Assembly (NCBI RefSeq): GCF_004799495.1 | Contig: NZ_SSMY01000002.1 | Location: 1-64,000 of the forward strand | Source of the DNA: Sphingomonas sp. | Lineage (GTDB): Bacteria; Pseudomonadota; Alphaproteobacteria; Sphingomonadales; Sphingomonadaceae | DNA length: 64,000 nt | Reading direction: 5' to 3' | Shown here: piece by piece, positions 8,990-17,991 of the stretch | Position numbering within the stretch: position 1 is the stretch's first letter | Layout: every line of letters starts with the position of its first letter | Made by a program: the position numbers and the translations under genes | Notes under the pieces: model-generated | Told to the model about the DNA's origin: nothing | Seen by the model: only the letters and a program-made list of their open reading frames with translations | Database searches by the model: none

Positions 8990-11900
8990 TCAATGGAAAT
9001 CACGCGATTTGGGCAGGATGCGAACGTTGCGGGGATGCCGCCCGCCGGGGGATTGTGCCTTCACGTAGCGCGGATCGGGGACAAGGCCGATATCGGCCCG
9101 CGCCATCGTCGGGCGCATAACGTGATCCCCGGATAGCCGCGCCAGTTCATGCGTGCGATCGATCACGCGCGCACCGATCAAATGAACGACGCTACCTTCT
9201 TTCTTTGAACTACGTTGGACTTCGCCCTCGACAGTCATCAGCCGCGATCCCATGACTTGCATCCGTTGCGCCTCGAACACACGGGCCCAGAGCAGCACGT
9301 TGCTGATCCCGGTCTCGTCTTCCAGCGTGATGAAGATCGCGTTGCCGTTGCCCGGCCGCTGGCGCACCAACACAACGCCGGCGACGGTCACGCGCGACCC
9401 ATGTTTGGCCTTGTCGACCTCGGCACAGCTCAACACGCCTTCGTCATCGAACACCGAGCGCAAGAACTGCATCGGATGCCCTTTGAGCGATAGTCGCGTC
9501 ATCTGGTAATCGGTGCTGACTTCTTCACTCAGCGGCATGGCCGGAAGCGCAGCATCCGCCTCAATCCCCAACTCGCGCGCCTGCGCCGCGGCGAACAGCG
9601 GAAGCTCGTTCGACGGCGTCCGCCGCACCTCCCACAAGGCATCGCGCCGCCCCTTGCCGATCGATCCCCACGCATCGGCGTCGGCGAGGAGACGGAGAGC
9701 GCGCGACGGAAGGTGTGTGCGGCGAGCGAGGTCCTCGATCGATGTGTAGGGACCGTTGGCGAGGCGCTCTTCAGCAATATCATCTCCCCAGAGCTTGCTG
9801 AATCCATCGATCTGGCGAAAGCCTACCCGTAGCGCCAAACCTGAATCATGGCGCTGCCGTTTATTCCATTTTTTCAATGGCGCCGGCGACCAATCGCTAG
9901 GCTCCAGCCTGTTATCCCAATCGCTGAAATTGATATCGGCAGCTAAAATCGCGACGCCATGCTCGAACGCGTCACGAACGATCTGCGCCGGTGCGTAGAA
10001 CCCCATCGGCTGCGAATTGAGCAACGCACAGGTGAAAACGGCCGGATAGTAGCATTTGATCCAGGCCGACACGTAGACCAATCGCGCGAATGAAAGTGCA
10101 TGGCTTTCCGGGAAGCCATAGCTGCCGAACCCCTTGATCTGATCATAGCAACGTTGCGCGAAATCTCGCTCGTAACCGCGGCGCACCATCCCCTCGACCA
10201 TCTTGGTCTCGAGGTTGTGGATCGTGCCAACGTTGCGAAAAGTGGCCATCGCCCGCCGCAGACGATTGGCGTCGCCCGGCGAGAAGGCGGCAGCAACGAT
10301 CGCCAGCTTCATCGCCTGTTCCTGGAACAATGGAACGCCTTCGGTTTTGCCCAGCACAGACGCCAATTCATCAGGGGGGCCGAACTCGGGCGACGGAGCA
10401 GGGAAGCAAACTTTTTCCTGTTTGGCGCGGCGCCGCAGATACGGATGCACCATATTGCCCTGAATTGGCCCTGGCCGGACGATCGCGACTTGAACGACGA
10501 TGTCGTAGAATTTCTCGGGCCTGAGCCGCGGCAGCATGCTCATCTGCGCGCGACTTTCGACCTGAAACAAGCCCAGGCTATCGGCTTGGCATAGCATGTC
10601 ATAGATCACCGGATCTTCCTGAACGGCGATGCTGTTCAGCGCGGGCCTTTCCCATCCCTGCTGGTCGATCAAGTCGAACGCCTTTTTGATGCACGTCAGC
10701 ATGCCGAGCGCCAGCACGTCGACCTTCATCAGCTTCAGCGCGTCGATGTCGTCCTTGTCCCACTCGATGAACGTTCGGTCCTCCATCGCGGCATTGTGCA
10801 ACGGCACCGTCTCGATCAGCGGCTCCTGGGTCAGCAGGAACCCGCCGACGTGCTGCGAAAGATGGCGCGGAAATTCGAGAAGCTGGTCGACCAAGTCCTT
10901 CAGGCGCGCGACTTCGGGGTTGTCGAGCGTAAAGCCGGCTTGCGTGAAGCGGCCTTCTTCGACTTTGTTCGAATAACTGCCCCAGATCGTGCCCGACAGG
11001 CGCGAGGTTATATCCTCGCTCATCCCCAAAGCTTTGCCGACTTCGCGCAGGGTGCTGCGCGATCGATAATGGATGACGGTAGCCACGATCGCTGCGCGAT
11101 GGCGGCCGTAGCGCCTGTAGACGTACTGCATCACCTCTTCGCGTCGTTCATGTTCGAAATCGACGTCGATATCGGGTGGCTCATCACGCTCGCTAGATAC
11201 GAAGCGCGAGAATAGGAGATCATGCTTGACCGGATCGACCGAGGTCACGCCCAACAGCCAACAGACAATCGAATTGGCCGCAGATCCGCGTCCCTGGCAG
11301 AGGATCGGCGGTTCGCAGCTATTGGCGAATTGGACGATGTCGTGAACCGTCAGGAAGTAATAGGCATAACCGCGTTCGCGGATCAGGGCGAACTCCTCGT
11401 CGATCAGCGCCTGAGCCCTGAGCGGTATCGTCTCACCGTATTTCTCGGCCGCGGCCTCGAGCACCAGATGCTCCAGCCAATCCTGTGCGGCCCATCCTTC
11501 AGGTACCGGTTCGTGGGGATATTCATAACCAAGCTGATCTAGCGTGAAGTCGATCCGCTCGATCAGCCGTCGCGTCTCGTCGATCGCCTGCGGATAGCGG
11601 CGGAACAACCGCGCCATATCCTTCGGCGATCTCAGATGCCGTTCGGCGTTCGCTTCGAGCAAGCGTCCCGCGCGCTTTACGTCGGTGCCCTTGCGGATGC
11701 AGGTAACCACGTCGTGGAGTTGACGTTGGGCGGGCGAAGCATACAGCGCGTCGCTCACCGCAATCAGCGGAACACCAGCATCTTTTGCGGTTTTGGCGAG
11801 GTCGTGTAGCCGGCGCTGATCCTTGCCGCCGTAAGTGGCGGTAACGCCAAGCCATATTCTATTGCCCACAAGCTGTTTGAGGCGTTTCAGCGTATCCGGT

Positions 11901-12610
11901 AGAGGGTCATTATTCGCATTTTGTGCCGGGATCCAACTCAGCACTTTGGCCGTCGTAAGCGGCTCATTCGGTACCCGAACAGGCTCGGCATTACCTGTGG
12001 GAAATTGGACGACATTGGTCGCCTCGCTCTCATCTCCACCGAGCTTGAGGAAACCACGATCCTGCTCCTCGGCGATCCGGCGTTTTTCGGCCAATTCCTC
12101 AACTTCATCCGGATCGAAAGTCGATTCCGCCAGCACGATCAGCAACAAGTCCTGATGGTGTGCAATCAGATCACCCAGATCGAGTAAGCATCCTCCCTTC
12201 GCCGCACGGCGGTTGCCATCGGTTAGCAAGCGCGTCAGCCGACCCCACCCGTAACGCGTAGCAGGATAGGCAACGATATCCGGCGTGCCGTCGCGAAACA
12301 CCAGCCTTGCGCCGACGATGAGGCGGAAGTCCACATCGGCCACAGGCATGATGTCGGGCTCCGAAAATTCATTCCACGGCTGATCGGCCTCGTGTTTGGT
12401 CTTGGCTTTAGTCGCCTGTTTGCTCCAACCTTCGCGCGATTCCTTGAGCGCGATATAGGCGCGCACAACGCCTGCCACGGTATTGCGATCGGCAATGCCA
12501 ATAGCCTTCATGCCTAGCCGGATAGCTTCGGCGACCATGTGCTTCGGATGCGACGCTCCGCGCAGGAAAGAATAATTGGTCGCGGCGACCAGCTCGGCGA
12601 AACCTGTCAC
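8990..12610 (-). CDS. dnaE2: error-prone DNA polymerase III alpha subunit DnaE2
   Basis: This 1206-residue C-family polymerase works with ImuA and ImuB in damage-induced mutagenesis. The start is GTG 12610 (VTGFAELVAATNYSFLRGAS), which overlaps the imuB stop as GTGA; a longer frame to 12928 lies within imuB. The chain shows an N-terminal PHP domain (SHPKHMVAEA, GIADRNT), the polymerase core with PDIDVDFEHERR carrying catalytic aspartates, GRGSAANS, the helix-hairpin-helix region and a C-terminal OB fold (VTVAGVVLVRQRPG). It is last in the imuA-imuB-dnaE2 operon and somewhat longer than the usual 1050-1100 residues. Confidence 0.95.
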   Translation of the reverse strand: MTGFAELVAATNYSFLRGASHPKHMVAEAIRLGMKAIGIADRNTVAGVVRAYIALKESREGWSKQATKAKTKHEADQPWNEFSEPDIMPVADVDFRLIVGARLVFRDGTPDIVAYPATRYGWGRLTRLLTDGNRRAAKGGCLLDLGDLIAHHQDLLLIVLAESTFDPDEVEELAEKRRIAEEQDRGFLKLGGDESEATNVVQFPTGNAEPVRVPNEPLTTAKVLSWIPAQNANNDPLPDTLKRLKQLVGNRIWLGVTATYGGKDQRRLHDLAKTAKDAGVPLIAVSDALYASPAQRQLHDVVTCIRKGTDVKRAGRLLEANAERHLRSPKDMARLFRRYPQAIDETRRLIERIDFTLDQLGYEYPHEPVPEGWAAQDWLEHLVLEAAAEKYGETIPLRAQALIDEEFALIRERGYAYYFLTVHDIVQFANSCEPPILCQGRGSAANSIVCWLLGVTSVDPVKHDLLFSRFVSSERDEPPDIDVDFEHERREEVMQYVYRRYGRHRAAIVATVIHYRSRSTLREVGKALGMSEDITSRLSGTIWGSYSNKVEEGRFTQAGFTLDNPEVARLKDLVDQLLEFPRHLSQHVGGFLLTQEPLIETVPLHNAAMEDRTFIEWDKDDIDALKLMKVDVLALGMLTCIKKAFDLIDQQGWERPALNSIAVQEDPVIYDMLCQADSLGLFQVESRAQMSMLPRLRPEKFYDIVVQVAIVRPGPIQGNMVHPYLRRRAKQEKVCFPAPSPEFGPPDELASVLGKTEGVPLFQEQAMKLAIVAAAFSPGDANRLRRAMATFRNVGTIHNLETKMVEGMVRRGYERDFAQRCYDQIKGFGSYGFPESHALSFARLVYVSAWIKCYYPAVFTCALLNSQPMGFYAPAQIVRDAFEHGVAILAADINFSDWDNRLEPSDWSPAPLKKWNKRQRHDSGLALRVGFRQIDGFSKLWGDDIAEERLANGPYTSIEDLARRTHLPSRALRLLADADAWGSIGKGRRDALWEVRRTPSNELPLFAAAQARELGIEADAALPAMPLSEEVSTDYQMTRLSLKGHPMQFLRSVFDDEGVLSCAEVDKAKHGSRVTVAGVVLVRQRPGNGNAIFITLEDETGISNVLLWARVFEAQRMQVMGSRLMTVEGEVQRSSKKEGSVVHLIGARVIDRTHELARLSGDHVMRPTMARADIGLVPDPRYVKAQSPGGRHPRNVRILPKSRDFH

Positions 12611-14163
12611 GCGAATACCCCGTGGACGTACCAGTTCGGCGCTGGCTTGCCGTCCTCGAACAGGCCGCGGCGGAAGATCCATAGCCGCCGACCGCGGCGG
12701 TCCTCGACACGGTAATAATCGCGTGTCGGCGCTTCGCGCGGCGCCCACCAAGGGGCAGCGATGCGTTCGGGGCCTTCGGCGAGCGCGACATGGTGCAGCG
12801 TCTTGCGCCAGCGGAACTGGCGCGGCGGGCCGTCGGGGACTTCGGACATCACGGCCTCGATCGGCTGCGGCGGATCGAACAGGTGAATCGGGCGGAGCGG
12901 TGGCTCGCCCGGATCGGGCGCGGGCCACTCGCCAGACGGCGCGGGATCGGTAGCGGGCAGCATGAATTCGGCCTGTTCGGGCAAATGCCGATCGCGCGGG
13001 GCGAAGCGGCGCACGCGGTTGCGTCCGAGCCGCGTCGTCAACCGATCGATCAGCGCCGCGAGTTCGGCCTCGGCGACCGCGCCGCCTTCCAGCTTCAACT
13101 GCGCCGCGTCGAGCCGCTCGGCGACCGGAATGTCGAGCCGGATCAGGTCGAACCCGAACCCCGGGTCGATCGGGTCGGCGAGCGTGTCGATCCGTTCGCG
13201 GAACAGCCGCAGCACAGCGGCAACGTCGCGGCTCGGCGCGCCGGTTTCGACCGCGAGACGCTGGACTAGTCCGTCGGCGCGGAAGAAGCGCACTACGAAC
13301 CGCCGACCGCCTTCGTGTGCTTCCTCCAGCCGCACAACCGCTTCGGCCATCAATTCGCCGATCACCTCAATCGCGTATTCGGTGCGCGCCATCGGCTCGG
13401 CGAAGCGGCGTTCGACGCGGAGCGGCGGCTTGACGATGCGTGGGGTCAGCGGGCTGTCGGCCTCGCCCATGATCCGTCGCACCCGTGTCGCCGCCGCTCC
13501 ACCGAACCGTGCGGCGATCGCCGACAGGGGCCGCACGATGACATCGCCGACCGTCTTCAAACCCGCGCGCTTGAGCGCCAACGTCGCTTCTACGTCGAGG
13601 CCCAGCGCGGCCACGGGCAAGCGGCGCACCGCCTCGTCTTCGGTCGCACCCGTGGTACGATACCGCGCCAGCGCGCGCGCCGCGTCGGGGTTATCCGCGA
13701 AGGCATGACTCGCCACCACACCGAGCCGCGCTAGCCGGGCGACGACATCGCCCGCCAGTGCGGTCTCCCCGGGAAACAGATGCACGCACCCGGTCACGTC
13801 GAGCACCAGCCCGTCGGGCGCGTCGATCATCACCCATGGCGTGTAGCGCGCGCAGCCGTCGGCCAACCGTTCGAGCCAGACATGGTCGTCGTGCGGGGTA
13901 TGATCGAATGCTTCGAGCTCGGCGACCCGAGCGCGCGAATCCGCCAGCGTCATCCCCGGCTCGATCCCCAGCCGCGCGGCATTGGGATCAACCGCGTACA
14001 GCCGCTGCGCGCCCTTGACCTTTTCGATCAGCGCGTAGGACACGCCCGGGCGGCCAGCAAAGACGTGCGGTCGCGCGATCCGCAGCTGCTCAGCCGGCAG
14101 CCACGGGAAGTACAGCGCCAGGTAACGGCGCGCGCGCTGGGTCCTGGAAGGCTCGTCGTTCAC
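12607..14163 (-). CDS. imuB: Y-family polymerase-like mutagenesis protein ImuB
   Basis: This 518-residue protein has the DinB-like fold of ImuB, with RRYLALYFPWLPAEQLRI at the N terminus and LVLDVTGCVHLFPGE further on. ImuB proteins lack the catalytic carboxylates of active Y-family polymerases and act as a hub linking DnaE2 to the sliding clamp. Consistent with this, I do not see the usual SIDE active-site motif. The first 57 bases of the coding sequence and more lie inside the 3' end of imuA (74-base overlap), so start choice is not certain. The stop overlaps the dnaE2 GTG. Confidence 0.92.
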   Translation of the reverse strand: MNDEPSRTQRARRYLALYFPWLPAEQLRIARPHVFAGRPGVSYALIEKVKGAQRLYAVDPNAARLGIEPGMTLADSRARVAELEAFDHTPHDDHVWLERLADGCARYTPWVMIDAPDGLVLDVTGCVHLFPGETALAGDVVARLARLGVVASHAFADNPDAARALARYRTTGATEDEAVRRLPVAALGLDVEATLALKRAGLKTVGDVIVRPLSAIAARFGGAAATRVRRIMGEADSPLTPRIVKPPLRVERRFAEPMARTEYAIEVIGELMAEAVVRLEEAHEGGRRFVVRFFRADGLVQRLAVETGAPSRDVAAVLRLFRERIDTLADPIDPGFGFDLIRLDIPVAERLDAAQLKLEGGAVAEAELAALIDRLTTRLGRNRVRRFAPRDRHLPEQAEFMLPATDPAPSGEWPAPDPGEPPLRPIHLFDPPQPIEAVMSEVPDGPPRQFRWRKTLHHVALAEGPERIAAPWWAPREAPTRDYYRVEDRRGRRLWIFRRGLFEDGKPAPNWYVHGVFA

Positions 14164-14857
14164 GGTTCCACTCCACGCGCCACGTGACGCCGGCGGGCCC
14201 GGCGCGGCGGCGCAACAATTCGATCTCGAACACCGGATGCCCCGGCGCTCCTTCGGGCGTGCCGTCGGCCAGCGGCACCGACGGCGCGGCGGTCACGCGC
14301 CAGCGCGTGTCGGCGACGCTTGGGCTTTCGTCCGCCGCCATCCGCAGCAACAGCACGGTCACCCCCGAGGCTTCCGCCGCGAGCATCAGCCGCCGCGTCG
14401 CGGTCAGATCGAGCACGTGCGGGTCGCCCCAGCACTCGACCAGCAAAGCGCCCAGCCCCGCACACCGCGCCGCGTCGTTCGCCGCCTTCAGCAGCGCGGC
14501 ATCGTCGGCGACCAATCCGATCAGGACTGCGTCCCCATCGACCCCCAGCTCGCCAAGCCCCGACGCGTAGAGCCGCCCGCACTGCCGCTCGACCTTGTCG
14601 GTGCGCAGCCACAAGAGCGGCTGCCCCTGACTAGCGCATAACGCCAGCATCGCAGCGAACCCCGCTGTGCTGCCGGTCTCTGCACCGTCGGCCGCCATCA
14701 CCTCGTGCAACCGCCCCCGGCTCAGTCCCCCGTCGAACCAGGCATCGACCGCACGATGCCCGGTCGCGAACCGCCGTACGACATCCCGCGGGCGCGCGGT
14801 CTCCAGACGCGCCAACCGCCGCCGCAGCTTGTGAAGCGAGGCATCCGACTCGGCCAT
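14090..14857 (-). CDS. imuA: ImuA, RecA-like SOS mutagenesis protein
   Basis: This is the first gene of the mutagenesis operon, about 255 residues from ATG 14857 (MAESDASLHKLRRRLARLE). It contains the conserved GHRAVDAWFDGGLSRGRLHEV block, the RecA-like central region (FAAMLALCASQGQPLLWLRTD) and the C-terminal GVTWRVEWNRERR motif. Upstream ATG 14866 overlaps the predicted -10 hexamer and LexA site, so 14857 is preferred; with that promoter the mRNA would be almost leaderless. ImuA helps recruit the ImuB-DnaE2 complex after DNA damage. Confidence 0.88.
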   Translation of the reverse strand: MAESDASLHKLRRRLARLETARPRDVVRRFATGHRAVDAWFDGGLSRGRLHEVMAADGAETGSTAGFAAMLALCASQGQPLLWLRTDKVERQCGRLYASGLGELGVDGDAVLIGLVADDAALLKAANDAARCAGLGALLVECWGDPHVLDLTATRRLMLAAEASGVTVLLLRMAADESPSVADTRWRVTAAPSVPLADGTPEGAPGHPVFEIELLRRRAGPAGVTWRVEWNRERRAFQDPARAPLPGAVLPVAAG

Positions 14858-14860
14858 TTT

Positions 14861-14875
14861 GTTCATGATATGTTC
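14861..14875 (-). promoter_or_regulatory. LexA (SOS) box of the imuA operon
   Basis: GTTC-ATGATAT-GTTC at 14861-14875 is an exact match to the alphaproteobacterial LexA site GTTC-N7-GTTC. It covers the predicted -10 hexamer of the imuA promoter. A further GAAC at 14882-14885 makes an inverted partner with the second GTTC. Repression by LexA and induction after DNA damage follow from established knowledge of this operon type. Confidence 0.85.
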
Positions 14876-14892
14876 TAAATTGAACGTTGCAA
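14865..14892 (-). promoter_or_regulatory. imuA operon promoter
   Basis: Read on the minus strand, TTGCAA (14892-14887) is followed after 16 bases by TATCAT (14870-14865), a 5/6 match to TATAAT. Transcription would begin near 14858, next to ATG 14857. The LexA site overlaps the -10. Confidence 0.6.
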
Positions 14893-14955
14893 CCGGAATC
14901 GTCCGGATCGTCCGCCGTCGCCACGCGTTGCACCCATAAGTTACAGGAGGTCCCC

Positions 14956-15249
14956 ATGCCGCAAGGTGACAAGAGCGCTTACACCGACAAGCAGAAGCGC
15001 AAGGCCGAGCATATCGAGGAAGGCTACGAAAAGCGTGGCGCGTCGAAGAAAGAGGCGGAACGCCGCGCCTGGGCGACGGTGAACAAGGAATCGGGCGGCG
15101 GCAAGAAATCCGGGTCGGGGCGCGGCAAGAAGGAAAACCATTCGGCATCCTCGCGCGGCGGCAAGGCGCACAAAAAGGGATCGGCCGAAGCGCGGTCGGC
15201 GGCGGCGCGCAAGGGCTGGGATACGCGGCGGCGCAACGGAAACGCCTGA
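14956..15249 (+). CDS. small basic Lys/Gly/Ser-rich protein (often labelled plasmid stabilisation protein)
   Basis: This 97-residue protein starts at ATG 14956 with a perfect CAGGAGG site five bases upstream. It begins with MPQGDKSAYTDKQKRKAEHI and a GYEKRGASKKEAERRAWATVN helix-like block, then is dominated by Lys, Gly, Ser and Arg. Similar small proteins are common on chromosomes of this group and often carry a plasmid-stabilisation label, but no mechanism is established. The composition suggests nucleic acid binding. It is divergent from the SOS operon and its stop abuts the next gene's ATG. Confidence 0.75.
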   Translation: MPQGDKSAYTDKQKRKAEHIEEGYEKRGASKKEAERRAWATVNKESGGGKKSGSGRGKKENHSASSRGGKAHKKGSAEARSAAARKGWDTRRRNGNA

Positions 15250-15792
15250 ATGGGCGAAACCGAGACGCTCAGCCCGGCAATTCCCGCCGATGTCGAGGAG
15301 ATGGCGGCAACGGTACTGCGCGAGGCGTGCGACATCGACGTCCGCCTGGCCACCGCCGAAAGCTGCACCGGGGGATTGCTCGCTTCGTTGCTGACCGACG
15401 TCGATGGCGTCGCACATGCATTCGAACGCGGATTCGTTACCTATAGCGAAGCGGCGAAGAACGAATTGCTCGGCGTGCCCCGATCGCTGATCGAGCGCGA
15501 CGGCGCGGTCAGCAAGCCAGTCGCGGTGGCGATGGCCGAGGGGGCGTTGCATGCCAGCGATGCTGCCGTCGCACTGGCCATCACCGGCTTCGCCGGCAAG
15601 GGCGGCCCGGACGACGAGGCCGGTCTCGTCCACCTCGCTTGTGCCGGCACGGGTCAACCAACCGCGCACCGCGAAGAGCATTTCGGCGATATCGGCCGCG
15701 GTCCGGTCAGGATCGCCGCGTTGCGCGTCGCCCTCGAAATGATCGCAACCGCACTCGACGCGCGGATAGCGCCCGCGGCCAAACACGGCTAA
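15250..15792 (+). CDS. CinA-family nicotinamide-nucleotide amidohydrolase
   Basis: This 180-residue protein corresponds to the C-terminal domain of CinA (PncC type), which deamidates NMN to nicotinic acid mononucleotide in pyridine-nucleotide recycling. The signature TAESCTGGLLASLLTDV lies near residue 37, and GFVTYSEAAKNELLGV and AITGFAGKGGPDDEAGLV follow in family order. It begins immediately after the previous stop and 10 bases before the NAD synthetase gene. The shared NAD theme suggests functional coupling. Confidence 0.88.
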   Translation: MGETETLSPAIPADVEEMAATVLREACDIDVRLATAESCTGGLLASLLTDVDGVAHAFERGFVTYSEAAKNELLGVPRSLIERDGAVSKPVAVAMAEGALHASDAAVALAITGFAGKGGPDDEAGLVHLACAGTGQPTAHREEHFGDIGRGPVRIAALRVALEMIATALDARIAPAAKHG

Positions 15793-15802
15793 GCGGCGCT
15801 GG

Positions 15803-17854
15803 ATGGCGAAGACGCACCGTTTCTTTTCGCACCATGCGCACGAATTCCTGCGGGTCGCGGCGTGCACGCCGGTCGCGACGGTGGGCGATATCGCCGCCAA
15901 CGCCGCCGCGGCGATCGCGCTGGCCAGGCGCGGGCATGACGACGCGTGCGACCTGCTGGTCTATCCCGAGTTGAACATCAGTTCGTACGCGATCGACGAT
16001 CTCCACCTGCAGGATGCGATCCAGCGCGCGACCGACGCCGCGCTGGCCGAGGTCGCCGCCGCGACCGCCAAGCTGCGCCCCGTGCTGCTGGTCGGCGCCG
16101 CGATCCCGCGCGACGGGCGGCTCTACAATTGCGCGGTGGCGATCTATCGCGGGCGCATCCTGGGCGTGGTGCCCAAGACGTTCCTGCCCAACTACCGCGA
16201 ATATTATGAAAAACGCTGGTTCGTCAGCGGCGACGGCACCAGCGGGACGATCGATGTCGCGGGCCAGACCGGCGTGCCGTTCGGCGACGATTTGATCTTC
16301 GCCGCGAGCGACCTGCCGCACTTCATCTTCCATGCCGAAATCTGCGAGGATTTCTGGGGGCCGATCCCGCCTTCGACCTATGCCGCGATGGCCGGGGCTT
16401 TGGTATGCTGCAACCTGTCGGCGTCCAACGTGGTGATCGGCAAGTCGCGCCAGCGGATGCTGCTGTCCGCCGCGCAGTCCGACCGCGCGATCTGCGCCTA
16501 TGTCTTCTCCGCCGCCGGGCCGGGCGAGAGCACCACCGACCTCGCCTGGGACGGTCAGGGCATGATCCACGAACTCGGCGAGCTGATCGCCGAAAGCGCG
16601 CGGTTCGAGGGCGATCCCGAACTGCTGGTCGCCGACGTCGATTGCGGGCGCCTTAGGCTCGAGCGGATGCGCAACGGCACGTTCAACGACACCGCGCGCT
16701 TCGCCGGGGTCGAGCCCGCCAGCTTCCGCCGCATCGGCTTCGAAGCTAAGCCCGACTTCGCCGATGTCGGTCTGAAGCGCGACATCCGCCGGTTCCCGTT
16801 CGTCCCCAATACGCCCGCAAAGCTCGACGCGGACTGCTACGAGGCATTCAATATCCAGGTATCCGCTCTCGCCCAGCGGATCGTCGCGGCCAAGGCCGAG
16901 CGGCTGGTGATCGGCGTGTCGGGCGGCCTCGACTCCACCCACGCGCTGATCGTCGCGGCGAAGGCGATGGACCGGCTCGGGCGGCCGCGCGACGCGATCC
17001 TCGGCTATACCATGCCCGGTTTCGCGACGAGCGACGGGACCAAGGGCAATGCCTGGGCGCTGATGCGCGCGATCGGCGTCGCGGGCGACGAGATCGACAT
17101 CCGCCCCGCCGCGGAACAGATGCTCAAGGCGATGGACCATCCTTTCGCCGACGGTAAGCCGGTTTATGACGTGACGTTCGAGAACGTTCAGGCCGGCTTG
17201 CGCACCGATTACCTGTTCCGTCTCGCCAACCAGCACAACGGTCTGGTGGTCGGCACCGGCGACCTCAGCGAACTCGCGCTCGGCTGGTGCACCTATGGCG
17301 TCGGCGACCAGATGAGCCATTACGCGGTCAACGCCGGCGTGCCCAAGACGCTGATCCAGTTCCTGATCCGCTGGTGCATCCGCACCGACCAGTACGATGC
17401 CGAAACCGACCGCGTACTGCAGGCGATCCTCGACCAGGAAATCTCGCCCGAACTGGTTCCGGCGGGAAAGGACGGCGCGATGCAATCGACCGAGGACAAG
17501 GTCGGGCCGTACGCGCTCAACGACTTCTTCGCGCACTACATCGTCCGCCACGGCATGGCGCCATCGAAGGTCGCGTTCCTCGCGCTGAAGGCTTGGGAGG
17601 CTGTGAGCCGAGGCCGCTGGCCGCGCGATTTCCCGGCGTCAGCGCGCACCGCCTACGACTTGTCGACGATCCGCTTCTGGCTCGAAAAGTTCCTCTTCCG
17701 CTTCTTCACGATCAGCCAGTTCAAGCGCTCGGCGATCCCCAACGGGCCGAAAGTGTCGGCGGGCGGATCGCTGTCCCCGCGCGGCGACTGGCGCGCGCCT
17801 TCGGACGGAACGGCCAAGCCGTTCCTCGACGAACTGAAGGCGAACCTGCCCTGA
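15803..17854 (+). CDS. nadE: glutamine-dependent NAD+ synthetase
   Basis: This 683-residue enzyme makes NAD from deamido-NAD, ATP and glutamine. The N-terminal nitrilase-type glutaminase domain has its Glu-Lys-Cys triad in YPELNISSY, VPKTFLPNY and EICEDFW. The C-terminal ATP-pyrophosphatase domain has the P-loop GVSGGLDSTHAL near residue 372 and GTGDLSELALGWCTYG. The length and the motif GPGESTTDLAWDGQ match the long type known from Mycobacterium tuberculosis. It follows the CinA-type amidase with a short gap, forming an NAD salvage and synthesis pair. Confidence 0.95.
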   Translation: MAKTHRFFSHHAHEFLRVAACTPVATVGDIAANAAAAIALARRGHDDACDLLVYPELNISSYAIDDLHLQDAIQRATDAALAEVAAATAKLRPVLLVGAAIPRDGRLYNCAVAIYRGRILGVVPKTFLPNYREYYEKRWFVSGDGTSGTIDVAGQTGVPFGDDLIFAASDLPHFIFHAEICEDFWGPIPPSTYAAMAGALVCCNLSASNVVIGKSRQRMLLSAAQSDRAICAYVFSAAGPGESTTDLAWDGQGMIHELGELIAESARFEGDPELLVADVDCGRLRLERMRNGTFNDTARFAGVEPASFRRIGFEAKPDFADVGLKRDIRRFPFVPNTPAKLDADCYEAFNIQVSALAQRIVAAKAERLVIGVSGGLDSTHALIVAAKAMDRLGRPRDAILGYTMPGFATSDGTKGNAWALMRAIGVAGDEIDIRPAAEQMLKAMDHPFADGKPVYDVTFENVQAGLRTDYLFRLANQHNGLVVGTGDLSELALGWCTYGVGDQMSHYAVNAGVPKTLIQFLIRWCIRTDQYDAETDRVLQAILDQEISPELVPAGKDGAMQSTEDKVGPYALNDFFAHYIVRHGMAPSKVAFLALKAWEAVSRGRWPRDFPASARTAYDLSTIRFWLEKFLFRFFTISQFKRSAIPNGPKVSAGGSLSPRGDWRAPSDGTAKPFLDELKANLP

Positions 17855-17856
17855 TC

Positions 17857-17991
17857 AATCCTCCCCGTTCACGGGGAGGGGGAGCGCATTGCGCTGACGG
17901 AGGGGGCGGGCAACGAGCGACATGCCTGCGGCCCGCCCCCTCCACCACGCCGCTACGCGTCGCGGTCCCCCTCCCCGTCCCGGGGAGGATT
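17857..17991. repeat. 135-bp fold-back palindromic repeat element
   Basis: The outer arms AATCCTCCCCG (17857-17867) and CGGGGAGGATT (17981-17991) are perfect inverted copies, and each arm has its own CCCC/GGGG hairpin. A second GC hairpin (GGGGGCGGGC... GCCCGCCCCC) sits inside. This is a typical non-coding intergenic repeat of sphingomonad-like genomes. It covers the last codons and stop of the minus-strand gene at 17953. It may also serve as the terminator of nadE. Confidence 0.75.

Noticed and set aside
14861..14955. LexA control of the divergent small basic protein gene
   Set aside because: The LexA box is about 80 bases from its start and sits on the imuA -10; no promoter for the plus-strand gene overlaps it.
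15707..17551. 614-residue minus-strand open frame across nadE
   Set aside because: nadE shows all catalytic motifs on the other strand; the antisense product is His/Arg/Val-rich with no recognisable domain.
17857..17991. Possible CRISPR array or small RNA in the fold-back element
   Set aside because: There is no regular repeat-spacer period and no promoter; the element is a nested palindrome.
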